A DNA stretch of 13,891 nt from Lentimicrobium sp. (GCA_022758945.1 JAEMQE010000206.1:1603-15493), one strand, 5' to 3'. Shown: positions 1 through 6,491, numbered from the stretch's first letter. Program-made: numbers and translations. The notes: a model not told the origin generated them from the letters alone.

Positions 1-118
1 TCAGTTGGAATATTCAAAATCAAAAATACGGATGATATTTAGAATAAGTAGTCATTTTATTAAATTGTTACAGATAAGATTTATAAACTGAAAACTGCGA
101 CTGAAAACTGCGACTTTT
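1..118. other. Left-edge intergenic stretch, possibly with the tail of a neighbouring gene
   Basis: AT-rich sequence 3' of the methyltransferase gene. All three plus-strand frames are open from the edge for a short way; frame 3 would end at a TGA at 33-35 with a protein-like tail (SWNIQNQKYG), so a convergent gene could end here. Ten codons are too few to call it. The only clear structure is the tandem repeat at 87-115, listed separately. Confidence 0.3.
87..115. repeat. 13-bp tandem repeat, 2.2 copies, next to the methyltransferase stop
   Basis: ACTGAAAACTGCG is present twice without mismatch (87-99, 100-112) followed by ACT. Read in the sense of the neighbouring minus-strand gene, it alternates GTTTTCA (7 nt) and GTCGCA (6 nt). 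It starts 3 bases after the gene's TAA (119-121), so it would lie in the 3' untranslated RNA. It resembles the heptamer arrays at 9567-9627 and 9692-9768 in form and in position. Confidence 0.8.
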
Positions 119-925
119 TTAAACTCGAATCACAAAATGCTCTTTCTCCTGTTCTTTTCTAAAAAAAACAATTCCCCATTGAAAAGTATCAATGGTGACT
201 ATAACTTTTGGATGGTTTTTAATTATTTCCCAAGCATTCTCCATCTCTTTTGACCAATGAATATCATCAAAAATCCAAACACTTTCGTTAGTTATTGTTG
301 GCAATAAAAGTTCAAAATAATCTAAAGTGGCTTTTTTTGAATGGTTGCCGTCGAAATAAATAAGGTCTTGGGTCTTGGGTCTTGGGTCTTGGGTTTTGAA
401 GTAAGTAGAAAATTCAGTTACAACGGAATTTATATTGGTTAAACCAAATTTTCTGAATTGTTCCTGAGCTGTTTTTGCCGTTTCCGGACAACCTTCTAAT
501 GTTGTAATTTTTGCTTTCGGATTTCCTAAAGCTAGGGCAGAAGTTGCTAATCCTAATGAGGTTCCAATTTCGAGAATAGTTGAAGACTGAAAATAATTTA
601 CGATTCTAAACAATAATTTAGCTCGTTTCCTTGTGATTCCCGCCGTTTTGGCAATCTTTGCGATTAGTCTTGCATTTGATTTGAAGACTTTGGAACCGGC
701 ACCAAAATCAGTTACTTCAATCGCATTTGTATTTTCTAAAAGCGAATTTCGATATTTTTTTAAAACTTGATATTGCTTCGCCTGTTCGCTACCGCTCGGG
801 TCGGGTTTTGATTCACTGTCATAAAAACATTTGGTAACCAAATTAAACACAAATGGCGAATGCACCGCGTGTTCGTTCTTGGAGTTCCAGAGGAATTTGA
901 GATAAGATTTTATTTGGAATAACAT
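119..925 (-). CDS. Class I SAM-dependent methyltransferase (O-methyltransferase-like)
   Basis: Predicted cytosolic methyltransferase of 268 aa using S-adenosylmethionine; the acceptor substrate cannot be read from the sequence. The Rossmann motif I is ILEIGTSLGLATSA (residues 117-130), followed by an acidic residue after strand 2 (LEG, 143-145), then YFDGNH (190-195) and IFDDIHW (218-224) toward the C terminus, the pattern of O-methyltransferase-like proteins common in Bacteroidota. The frame is open to an ATG at 1006, but I chose the ATG at 925. From there the protein begins MLFQIKSYLKFLW, which looks like a normal family N terminus. The upstream ATG lies inside the promoter of the divergent SDR gene, and a near-consensus -7 element (TATCTTCG, 946-953 minus) sits 20 bases before 925. 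Residues 176-188 are encoded by a heptamer tandem repeat (364-398) that makes KTQDPRPKTQDL, an odd insertion in a loop before the DGNH strand. The function class is fairly sure, the substrate unknown. Confidence 0.85.
   Translation of the reverse strand: MLFQIKSYLKFLWNSKNEHAVHSPFVFNLVTKCFYDSESKPDPSGSEQAKQYQVLKKYRNSLLENTNAIEVTDFGAGSKVFKSNARLIAKIAKTAGITRKRAKLLFRIVNYFQSSTILEIGTSLGLATSALALGNPKAKITTLEGCPETAKTAQEQFRKFGLTNINSVVTEFSTYFKTQDPRPKTQDLIYFDGNHSKKATLDYFELLLPTITNESVWIFDDIHWSKEMENAWEIIKNHPKVIVTIDTFQWGIVFFRKEQEKEHFVIRV
364..398. repeat. Heptamer tandem repeat inside the methyltransferase gene
   Basis: Five copies of GGTCTTG in a row, four perfect and the last GGTTTTG. On the coding (minus) strand it reads CAAGACC repeats and encodes KTQDPRPKTQDL with a 7-residue protein period (21 bases, three repeat units). 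A gain or loss of one or two units would shift the frame; only changes of three units keep it. Confidence 0.95.
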
Positions 926-971
926 AAAAAGTTGCAATAGGAGTGCGAAGATACGAAGATTAAAATGAGAA

Positions 972-1002
972 TTGAAAAGTGAGTGGAGTATGACTATCTT
1001 TG
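972..1002 (+). promoter_or_regulatory. Bacteroidota-type promoter of the SDR gene
   Basis: TTG (972-974), a 20-base spacer and TATCTTTG (995-1002) match the TTG / TAnnTTTG consensus of Bacteroidota primary sigma factor promoters. The -7 element ends 22 bases before the ATG at 1025. It also argues against the upstream ATG at 1006 of the divergent methyltransferase. Confidence 0.7.
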
Positions 1003-1024
1003 CCATCTTGATTTTTAGAACCCA

Positions 1025-2572
1025 ATGACATCAGCAATAAATAATAAAAAAGCCATAACTTCGGAAGAAATTGACCGATGCATCGCTATTTTGGCACAAT
1101 TAAATTCGGACACCGACCAAATATTCGACATTCCAAAAGAGCAACGAACCGAATTACTCAAAGTGGCTGGTCAATTTTCACGCCCTAATCGTGATGAATT
1201 AGCCAAAAGAAAAAAGGACGGAAAAGCGGTAGCCAAGCGCAAACAGGAAAAGAAAGACAGAACGGCTCGCAAAGAAACCGGAATTCGGTATGCTAGAGAA
1301 GCGAGTATTTTTGTGGCTCCAAAATTATTGGCTTCGCACGATTTGCTACATAAAGAACAATTGGAACTCGAAACTCCCAGAAAGTGCTACGTCTGCAAAA
1401 CGGAGTATACTAAAATGCACCATTTTTATGATACGATGTGCACCGATTGTGGTGATTTTAATTATGCCAAACGTTTTCAAACTGCCGATGTAAAAGGACA
1501 AATTGCTGTGATAACGGGTTCTCGATTGAAGATTGGTTACCATATTTCGCTGATGCTTTTGCGTGGCGGAGCTACTGTTATTGCCACGACTCGGTTTCCT
1601 GTGGATTCGGCTTTGCGATTTTCTAGGGAAGATGATTTTATGGAATGGAAAGACCGTTTAAAAATTCACGGATTAGATTTACGACATATTCCGAGTGTGG
1701 AAATTTTCTGCAATTTTATCGAGCAAAAATATGAGCGTCTGGATATTCTAATCAATAATGCGGCGCAAACAGTGCGGCGACCAGCTGGATTTTATTCGCA
1801 TTTGATGGAAAACGAAGAACTACCAATTGGCTCTTTACCCAAAGAAGCACAGGAATTATTGTTGGATCATACCAATTGTTTGGATGAATTAAAAGTCTTG
1901 ACAACCGGGTTTTCATCGAATGAAAATATGCCAGTGACTTGGCACGGACCAGAACTAGGAATTGGTTTGCGGGCTTCCGCCAAATTATCTCAGATTCCTT
2001 ATAGTTTTGATAAGGCGCTGGTTGCCAATGAAGTTTTTCCCGAAGGAGAACTCGATGCCGATTTGCAGCAAATCGATTTGCGCAAAACTAACAGCTGGCG
2101 ATTGCGATTGGGACAAATAGAAACCACCGAAATGATCGAAGTGCAATTAGTCAATTCAGTAGCGCCTTTTGTATTGTGTAACCGACTTTCGGAAGTGATG
2201 AAGAAAGACAACACAGGACAAAAACACATCATCAATGTTTCGGCTATGGAAGGGAAGTTTCATCGTTTTTTCAAGGAAGACCGCCATCCGCATACCAATA
2301 TGGCGAAAGCCGCTTTGAATATGCTGACGCATACTTCCTCAGGAACTTTGGCAAAAGATGGAATTTTTATGAATGCCGTTGATACAGGTTGGGTTACCGA
2401 TGAAGATCCTGCTGAATTAGCCAAAAGAAAACAGGAAGAAGAAGATTTCCAGCCGCCATTGGATATTGTTGATGGCGCGGCACGAGTTATGGATCCTTTG
2501 TTTGATGGAATCAATACAGGAAAACATTGGTGTGGAAAATTCTTGAAAGATTACAATCCGATTCCTTGGTAG
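1025..2572 (+). CDS. Zinc-ribbon SDR-family oxidoreductase without the usual catalytic tyrosine
   Basis: A 515-aa protein, about twice the length of a classical short-chain dehydrogenase. Residues 1-118 are helical and charged with a Lys/Arg-rich stretch (60-83). Residues 121-142 hold CxxC-x14-CxxC (C121, C124, C139, C142), a likely structural zinc ribbon. The Rossmann part starts near 157, with a modified glycine motif TGSRLKIG (164-171) instead of TGxxxGxG, and NNAAQ (244-248) in place of NNAG. The region 255-370 is a long insertion. In the active-site segment S406 is present and K428 fits the lysine of YxxxK, but the tyrosine position is T424 (HTNMAK). VDTGWVTDE (452-460) matches the SDR PG-like segment after the active site. 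NAD(P) binding is likely; catalysis may differ from classical SDRs or be absent. The substrate is unknown. The gene stands alone, divergent from the methyltransferase and with its TAG only 8 bases from the convergent TAA of the next gene. Confidence 0.85.
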   Translation: MTSAINNKKAITSEEIDRCIAILAQLNSDTDQIFDIPKEQRTELLKVAGQFSRPNRDELAKRKKDGKAVAKRKQEKKDRTARKETGIRYAREASIFVAPKLLASHDLLHKEQLELETPRKCYVCKTEYTKMHHFYDTMCTDCGDFNYAKRFQTADVKGQIAVITGSRLKIGYHISLMLLRGGATVIATTRFPVDSALRFSREDDFMEWKDRLKIHGLDLRHIPSVEIFCNFIEQKYERLDILINNAAQTVRRPAGFYSHLMENEELPIGSLPKEAQELLLDHTNCLDELKVLTTGFSSNENMPVTWHGPELGIGLRASAKLSQIPYSFDKALVANEVFPEGELDADLQQIDLRKTNSWRLRLGQIETTEMIEVQLVNSVAPFVLCNRLSEVMKKDNTGQKHIINVSAMEGKFHRFFKEDRHPHTNMAKAALNMLTHTSSGTLAKDGIFMNAVDTGWVTDEDPAELAKRKQEEEDFQPPLDIVDGAARVMDPLFDGINTGKHWCGKFLKDYNPIPW

Positions 2573-2580
2573 TTTAAAAA

Positions 2581-3843
2581 TTAAAAACCTTCGCCATCAT
2601 TGAAATAGAAAGTTTTAGAATCTCTTCCTAATCCAAAATTAACTATAAAATTCGTTAGTGTGTTTTTGTCAAGCAAGACTCTTAATCCAACTCCAATAGC
2701 GGGTTGAATCGATTCAAATAATTTAAGACTTTTATCAATAGAACTTGCAGTTGTAGCATTGGCAAATACGGTTCCGCTAATCATCTGATTTTTGGTAATT
2801 GGAAAACGATATTCGCTTTCAAAATACATAAGGTTTGTACCTCTAAAAAGTCCTTGAGTGTAGCCTTTTCCGCTTCGGCTATTTTGATCCCAACCTATTG
2901 CGGGTTGATTTAGATAGGGTAATTTTCCAGTTATCAAGAATTGTCCATAAGCCCAAAAACCTATAACATGTTGTTTATTTACTTTGCTAATTGGGATGAA
3001 ATATCGAGTTTCAAGTAATAAAGTGGAGCTTCTTTGTTGGTTTCGAAATAATTTTGGATTGAAGCGGTAATTCAAATTCAAGTACAACCCTTTATTGGTA
3101 TTTATTAAGTTGTCTCTGGTATCGTATATTAAATTTGTGCTAAAACCGTTGACCGTATAATTTAAATCACTGAATCCATATTTCTTTGAATAATTATAAT
3201 GGTAAGTATATTTTTGGTTGGCAACATCTAAATTTTTATCGTTTATTTTGGTATAACTATCGATATGAATTCCTGCACCTACAAAAAAAGAAGGAAAAAT
3301 ATCATAGGAGATAGTTTCGTGAAATTTGAAGTAATTATAATTCATAGGTTGTTCTATGGAACTGTAATTAAATTTTTTGAATTCTGCTCCCCAAGGCACA
3401 ATATCAGTTCCTAATCCATAATTCGATTGAGAGAAGATATAATAGCGGAAATCCCCACTAAAAAAGTATCGGTCATCACTCAGATACATATTGTTTTTTA
3501 AATAAATCAAGAGTTGTTTTTCGGTACTAAATTTAGCTCCGCCAGAAATTAATGAAATTTTATTTTCTTCTTTTTTTCTAAAACTGTATTGGCTAATAAA
3601 TCCAAGCGTAAATCCATTTGCAGGCTGATATCCTAGTGTAGGAAAAGCAATTAAATTGGTTTTAGATTTAGGTATTTTAATTTTTAAGGTATCTTCTTTC
3701 GTAAATAAATCGACTATTGAGCGTAGTGGATGTTTTTTTTCTTCCTCATTTTTTTCTACTTGCGAAAAAGTGGCTTGAGAAGACAAAAGAAAAAAAAGGA
3801 ATAAGAATACTATTTTTGGTTCAAAAATAATTTTAATATTCAT
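2581..3843 (-). CDS. BamA/TamA-like outer membrane beta-barrel protein (surface antigen D15 type)
   Basis: 420 aa, predicted to be exported and inserted in the outer membrane. An N-terminal signal peptide is clear (hydrophobic core about 11-23, likely cleavage after ATFS near 27). After a short linker (about 29-65) the rest is alternating aromatic/polar strands. The motif DTRDNLINTNKGLYLNLNYR (241-260) is typical of the D15/Omp85 barrel, and GYTQGLFRGTNLMYFESEYR (327-346) corresponds to its RGY-containing strand region. There is no room for a set of POTRA domains, so this is a barrel-only member of the family and probably not BamA itself. The protein ends GEGF. A barrel-only member may act as a pore or as a partner of another envelope protein, which is inference. 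Its 3' end abuts the SDR gene tail to tail. The start is supported by the candidate promoter 20 bases upstream and by the signal peptide beginning at this ATG. Confidence 0.85.
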   Translation of the reverse strand: MNIKIIFEPKIVFLFLFFLLSSQATFSQVEKNEEEKKHPLRSIVDLFTKEDTLKIKIPKSKTNLIAFPTLGYQPANGFTLGFISQYSFRKKEENKISLISGGAKFSTEKQLLIYLKNNMYLSDDRYFFSGDFRYYIFSQSNYGLGTDIVPWGAEFKKFNYSSIEQPMNYNYFKFHETISYDIFPSFFVGAGIHIDSYTKINDKNLDVANQKYTYHYNYSKKYGFSDLNYTVNGFSTNLIYDTRDNLINTNKGLYLNLNYRFNPKLFRNQQRSSTLLLETRYFIPISKVNKQHVIGFWAYGQFLITGKLPYLNQPAIGWDQNSRSGKGYTQGLFRGTNLMYFESEYRFPITKNQMISGTVFANATTASSIDKSLKLFESIQPAIGVGLRVLLDKNTLTNFIVNFGLGRDSKTFYFNDGEGF

Positions 3844-3863
3844 AATAAGCCTTGAGTTTAATC

Positions 3864-3894
3864 CAAAACCTATTCATTAGATTTTGTCTGTCAA
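3864..3894 (-). promoter_or_regulatory. Candidate promoter of the BamA/TamA-like gene
   Basis: On the minus strand: TTG (3892-3894), a 19-base spacer, then TAGGTTTTG (3864-3872), which is the TAnnTTTG element with one extra base. It ends 20 bases before the ATG at 3843, the same distance as at other genes of the window. The extra base lowers confidence. Confidence 0.4.
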
Positions 3895-4012
3895 TTATTT
3901 GTAAAAAAGTATAAATCTAAAACAAAATTTCTTTTAATGATTTAATTTTGTGATAAAAGAATTTTTAGAGCTATTTTATTAAAATAGTATCAAAAGAAAT
4001 GTATTTATTTAA

Positions 4013-4058
4013 AAACAAAAAACCACAGTAAAATCAAATTTGCTGTGGTTTTTTGTTT
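4013..4058 (-). terminator. Strong intrinsic terminator after the FKBP gene
   Basis: A perfect 16-bp inverted repeat with a 14-base loop. The left arm (4013-4028) ends AACCACAG and the right arm (4043-4058) begins CTGTGGTT. Because the arms carry an A-run and a T-run, the minus-strand RNA ends in the required U-run. It lies 16 bases beyond the FKBP stop. The structure is symmetric, so it could work from either side, but only a minus-strand gene reads into it. Confidence 0.9.
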
Positions 4059-4074
4059 AGGGTAAAAAGAGGTT

Positions 4075-4533
4075 TTAATTTACTGAAATTAATTTCACCT
4101 CAAAAATAAGTACTGAACCTCCAGGAATTGGCCCGTTAGTACTATTTCCATAACCTAGACTGGAAGGAATCAAAAGAATACCGTTTCCGCCAGTTTTAAA
4201 ATGTGGAATGCCTTCTGTCCAACCTTTTATAACTTGATTCAAACCAAACGAAATTCCTGAAGCACTACTTTGGTCAAACACAGAGCCATTAGTAAAATAG
4301 CCTTTGTAGGCTACGGTAACATTAGAAGTTGCAGTAGGTTGTGCTCCAGTTCCGGGATTTGTAATCACATAATACAAACCAGTATCACTTCTTTGTGCGG
4401 TTAAATTGTTTTTGGCAATATAATCTTTGATTTCGAGCTCGTTTTTTGCAACATAATCTATTTCTGCACCTTTATCTTTGGAACAAGAAATGAAAAGAGT
4501 CAAGGCTAGTAGAGAAGAAAATAGGTATTTCAT
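4075..4533 (-). CDS. FKBP-type peptidyl-prolyl cis-trans isomerase lipoprotein
   Basis: 152 aa from the ATG at 4533. The frame is open to 4605, but only from 4533 does the protein start with a proper lipoprotein signal peptide (MKYLFSSLLALTLFISC, lipidated C17). A -7 element lies 25 bases upstream of this ATG. After a short helical linker (20-48) comes a complete FKBP domain (about 50-152). The family's binding-pocket residues are present: Y76 in VAYKGYF, F86-D87 in SVFDQS, V101-I102 and W105 in QVIKGW, Y128 in SLGYGN, and F144 near the C-terminal strand. It should catalyse prolyl isomerisation and help fold proteins in the periplasm or on an envelope membrane. Flavobacteria have several such lipoproteins, including the gliding protein GldI; nothing here proves that this is GldI. 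It lies 78 bases downstream of another lipoprotein gene on the same strand and may be partly co-transcribed with it. Confidence 0.92.
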   Translation of the reverse strand: MKYLFSSLLALTLFISCSKDKGAEIDYVAKNELEIKDYIAKNNLTAQRSDTGLYYVITNPGTGAQPTATSNVTVAYKGYFTNGSVFDQSSASGISFGLNQVIKGWTEGIPHFKTGGNGILLIPSSLGYGNSTNGPIPGGSVLIFEVKLISVN

Positions 4534-4558
4534 TAGTAATGGATGTTTTTTTGAATGG

Positions 4559-4566
4559 CAAATATA
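4559..4566 (-). promoter_or_regulatory. Candidate -7 element for the FKBP gene
   Basis: TATATTTG on the minus strand matches TAnnTTTG exactly and ends 25 bases before the ATG at 4533. No TTG is seen at the expected distance, so promoter strength is uncertain. It supports the shorter start, because the alternative start at 4605 lies upstream of it. Confidence 0.45.
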
Positions 4567-4611
4567 GTAAAATTTGTTAGAGGAAAAAGCTTGGAAACTT
4601 TGCAAAGCTTC

Positions 4612-5307
4612 TTATTTTTTAGGATTTAAATTAACTTTTAAACCGATGGAGACCAGATTGTAATCCTGAATAAAATCAGGGTTTGTCAGATTATAACTGT
4701 ATTGAAATTGTAGCTGTAATTTAACATTTTCAAAACCTGCTTGCAGCGTTAAAGCCGGTTCAGCCAACCAAGATGAACTGTTAGCATTCAAGTAATCAAC
4801 ATCTTCTATTAAATTACCACTAATATTATTGTAATGTAGATTTGCCAATCTTCCGGAAAAAGATGCAATAAAATATTTGCTGGTAAAACTGATACTAGGT
4901 TGTACACCAATACGAATAAAATTGGCTTTAATTTCTTGGGGAGTATTATAATTATCTTCATATTTCATACCTCCAAAACCCATTAATCCATAGGTTTCAA
5001 AGACAAAGGATTTTGAAAAGTTTTTATAATAGCCAGCGCCTAATTCTATGATATGACCAGCACCATTTGATTCGCCATCAGAAGAATTTACCCAATCAGT
5101 ATTAAGTTGCAAGGCAATTTTATCTGTCAATCCATAAGCACCTTGAAATTCAAATCCGTCAACACTTTCTGAGGAGTTGAGACCTAATGATAAATTGGTT
5201 TGACCCTTTTCCTTCATAACAGGCACATTTTGGGTATTTGGTACATAATAAACAGCTCCACATCCGGTTAATGTGGCACAAATCAAAAGTAAAATTAAAT
5301 TTTTCAT
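4612..5307 (-). CDS. Lipoprotein with predicted outer-membrane beta-barrel-like domain, function unknown
   Basis: 231 aa. Residues 1-16 form a lipoprotein signal peptide with a good lipobox (LTGC, C16), followed by GAVYYVPNTQNVPVMKEKGQ and then repeated amphipathic strands rich in aromatic residues (for example IIELGAGYYKNF, FIRIGVQPSISF, LQLQFQYSYNL, VSIGLKVNL). This is the pattern of a small outer-membrane beta-barrel that ends in a basic tail (NPKK). Lipidation plus a barrel suggests attachment to the outer membrane; the role cannot be told from the sequence. It is the first gene of a possible two-gene unit with the FKBP lipoprotein, which could help fold an envelope protein; that link is inference from position only. 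A candidate promoter lies 23 bases upstream of the ATG. Confidence 0.75.
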   Translation of the reverse strand: MKNLILLLICATLTGCGAVYYVPNTQNVPVMKEKGQTNLSLGLNSSESVDGFEFQGAYGLTDKIALQLNTDWVNSSDGESNGAGHIIELGAGYYKNFSKSFVFETYGLMGFGGMKYEDNYNTPQEIKANFIRIGVQPSISFTSKYFIASFSGRLANLHYNNISGNLIEDVDYLNANSSSWLAEPALTLQAGFENVKLQLQFQYSYNLTNPDFIQDYNLVSIGLKVNLNPKK

Positions 5308-5330
5308 GGTTTAAGGTTTTAAATTCATTT

Positions 5331-5357
5331 CAAAATTAGAATTGTGCAAAAAAACAA
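5331..5357 (-). promoter_or_regulatory. Candidate promoter of the barrel-like lipoprotein gene
   Basis: TAATTTTG (5331-5338, minus) matches TAnnTTTG and ends 23 bases before the ATG at 5307. A TTG at 5355-5357 gives a 16-base spacer, slightly short. The two 19-bp repeats at 5373-5410 lie just upstream. Confidence 0.5.
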
Positions 5358-5372
5358 ATATCCAAGATTATC

Positions 5373-5410
5373 CAAATTGAAGAAATTCGGACAAATTGAA
5401 GAAATCTGGA
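5373..5410. repeat. 19-bp direct repeat, two copies
   Basis: CAAATTGAAGAAATTCGGA (5373-5391) is repeated directly at 5392-5410 with two changes (TTC to TCT). It sits 15 bases upstream of the candidate TTG element of the lipoprotein gene, where a regulator could bind, or it may only be a slippage product. Confidence 0.75.
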
Positions 5411-5440
5411 CAAGAAAAGGTTTAGGTTTTTAATAGCTCT

Positions 5441-5571
5441 GCGAAGTCTCCTGACTTCGTTGCTACAATAATATTCAACTAAAACGACTCAATAAATAAA
5501 GGCGTTCTAAAATTGTAATGGTTTATAGAAAAGGGTACGAAGTCGGGAGACTTCCCAAGCTGGGACTTCGT
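5441..5571. repeat. Cluster of GAAGTC/GACTTC palindromes (REP- or MITE-like)
   Basis: The hexamer GAAGTC or its complement occurs five times in 131 bases (5443, 5453, 5539, 5549, 5564). Hairpin 1 is CGAAGTC-TCCT-GACTTCG (5442-5459). Hairpin 2 is GAAGTC-GGGA-GACTTC (5539-5554), nested in a wider stem ACGAAGTC (5537-5544) with GACTTCGT (5564-5571). The two 20-base hairpin segments 5441-5460 and 5537-5556 are near-perfect inverted copies of each other about 76 bases apart. The right-hand part lies 33 bases beyond the stop of the unknown membrane protein gene and could end its transcript. No coding sequence is seen in 5308-5604. Confidence 0.75.
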
Positions 5572-5604
5572 CAGGGGTGTTTGAACAGAAGTTGAACAAC
5601 GTTT

Positions 5605-6186
5605 TTATAATTTTAATTTATATAAATCCAATTCAACTTTATTCTCTATCGACTTATTAAGAATTCTTATGAATTCCTGTCTTTTTGTATCTGTTAACTC
5701 AATATTACGGTTTTGAGAAATTTGATAAAGCAACCACGTTGTATTACCAATAATTTCATTATAGGTTTCTAATGATTTTATGAGTGTTGACTTATTGAAA
5801 TTTTCATATTTAAATTGTTGGCTAAATAATTCTATATTTTGCTTTGTCCCATAAAATTGACTAATTAGGGATGGCTCAACGAATTTATTAATTGTGTTTG
5901 AAACTAATAAATCTAGATTTGCAGGCTTATATTGTAGATTAATCCTTGCAAATGAGGTTGATGCTTCATCAGATAATTTAAGGGTATCCAATAAATTTAA
6001 ATAAGAATTGTTACGACTAATTATATTATGCAATTCTAATACTGAATTGTCGATCATTTTTCTAAATAATCTTTTCTCTTCTATGTCCTTAGTATAATTT
6101 GCAATCCATAATGCAATAAAAACACCAACAACAGTAGGAATAAAATTGGAATACATTCCATCTAAAATTTTGCTAAAAATGCTCAT
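5605..6186 (-). CDS. Uncharacterised single-pass membrane protein
   Basis: Not recognised. 193 aa from the ATG at 6186; the frame is open to an ATG at 6210, but that start lies only a few bases below the likely -7 element. A short N terminus is followed by one hydrophobic segment (about 15-30, FIPTVVGVFIALWIAN), then a charged turn (YTKDIEEKRLFRK) and about 150 residues of mostly helical, soluble sequence without Cys or known catalytic motifs. The likely topology is an N-terminal anchor with a helical domain on one side of the inner membrane. The layout (short N-terminal anchor with G-xxIAL-xxN, then an EL-rich helix) recalls small Bacteroidota proteins of unknown function such as the DUF6090 type, but I cannot confirm membership. 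It is very AT-rich, isolated between palindromic spacers, and so may be accessory. Confidence 0.65.
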   Translation of the reverse strand: MSIFSKILDGMYSNFIPTVVGVFIALWIANYTKDIEEKRLFRKMIDNSVLELHNIISRNNSYLNLLDTLKLSDEASTSFARINLQYKPANLDLLVSNTINKFVEPSLISQFYGTKQNIELFSQQFKYENFNKSTLIKSLETYNEIIGNTTWLLYQISQNRNIELTDTKRQEFIRILNKSIENKVELDLYKLKL

Positions 6187-6214
6187 AAAATCTAATTTAT
6201 TAAAATACACTAAT

Positions 6215-6245
6215 CAACTATAAAAATATTCAACTGATATAACAA
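6215..6245 (-). promoter_or_regulatory. Candidate promoter of the unknown membrane protein gene
   Basis: Minus strand: TTG (6243-6245), a 20-base spacer and TATAGTTG (6215-6222; one mismatch to TAnnTTTG), ending 28 bases before the ATG at 6186. A full TAnnTTTG match (TAAGTTTG, 6243-6250) also exists but has no TTG upstream and is 56 bases from the start. Confidence 0.35.
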
Positions 6246-6340
6246 ACTTATTTTTTTTGATATTGCTAAAATAGGAATTAACTATTGGAAATCATTAAAA
6301 TAACTTTTTATTTTTCTAATTTTTCTTACTTTTTAAATAA

Positions 6341-6391
6341 GCAAAATAAAACCCCAACATTTTCAACGTTACCGCTAAAAGTGTTGGGGTT
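6341..6391 (-). terminator. Intrinsic terminator of the ABC-F gene
   Basis: Read on the minus strand, AACCCCAACA (6382-6391) pairs with TGTTGGGGTT (6350-6359); the stem continues for four A-T pairs after one bulged base and is followed by TTATTTTG. It lies about 110 bases beyond the ABC-F stop, after the 32-bp inverted repeat, and separates this gene from the next minus-strand gene. Confidence 0.75.
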
Positions 6392-6413
6392 GTATGTTAA
6401 TAATATGTATTAT

Positions 6414-6491
6414 TTTGTCATTTCGACCAGAGGGAGAAATCACATTAGTTGCTCTCGTTATGTGATTTCTCCCTCTGGTCGAAATGACAAA
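6414..6491. repeat. Perfect 32-bp inverted repeat with 14-base loop
   Basis: The left arm (6414-6445) begins TTTGTCATTTCGACC and ends GAAATCACAT; the right arm (6460-6491) is its exact complement. The loop is 6446-6459. It starts 9 bases beyond the ABC-F stop codon. From memory, arms of the type GATTTCTCCC...GGTCGAAATGAC recur in flavobacterial genomes as dispersed palindromic elements; this is recollection, not a search result. It has no U-run of its own, so it is more likely a dispersed repeat or RNA-stabilising hairpin than the terminator. Confidence 0.95.

Noticed and set aside
4075..4533. Assignment of the FKBP lipoprotein as gliding protein GldI
   Set aside because: Lipoprotein FKBPs are several per genome in this group, and no gliding gene is adjacent.
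4587..4610. Terminator between the two lipoprotein genes (AAGCTT inverted repeat)
   Set aside because: Only a 6-bp stem plus one pair after a bulge, and three T's follow; too weak to call.
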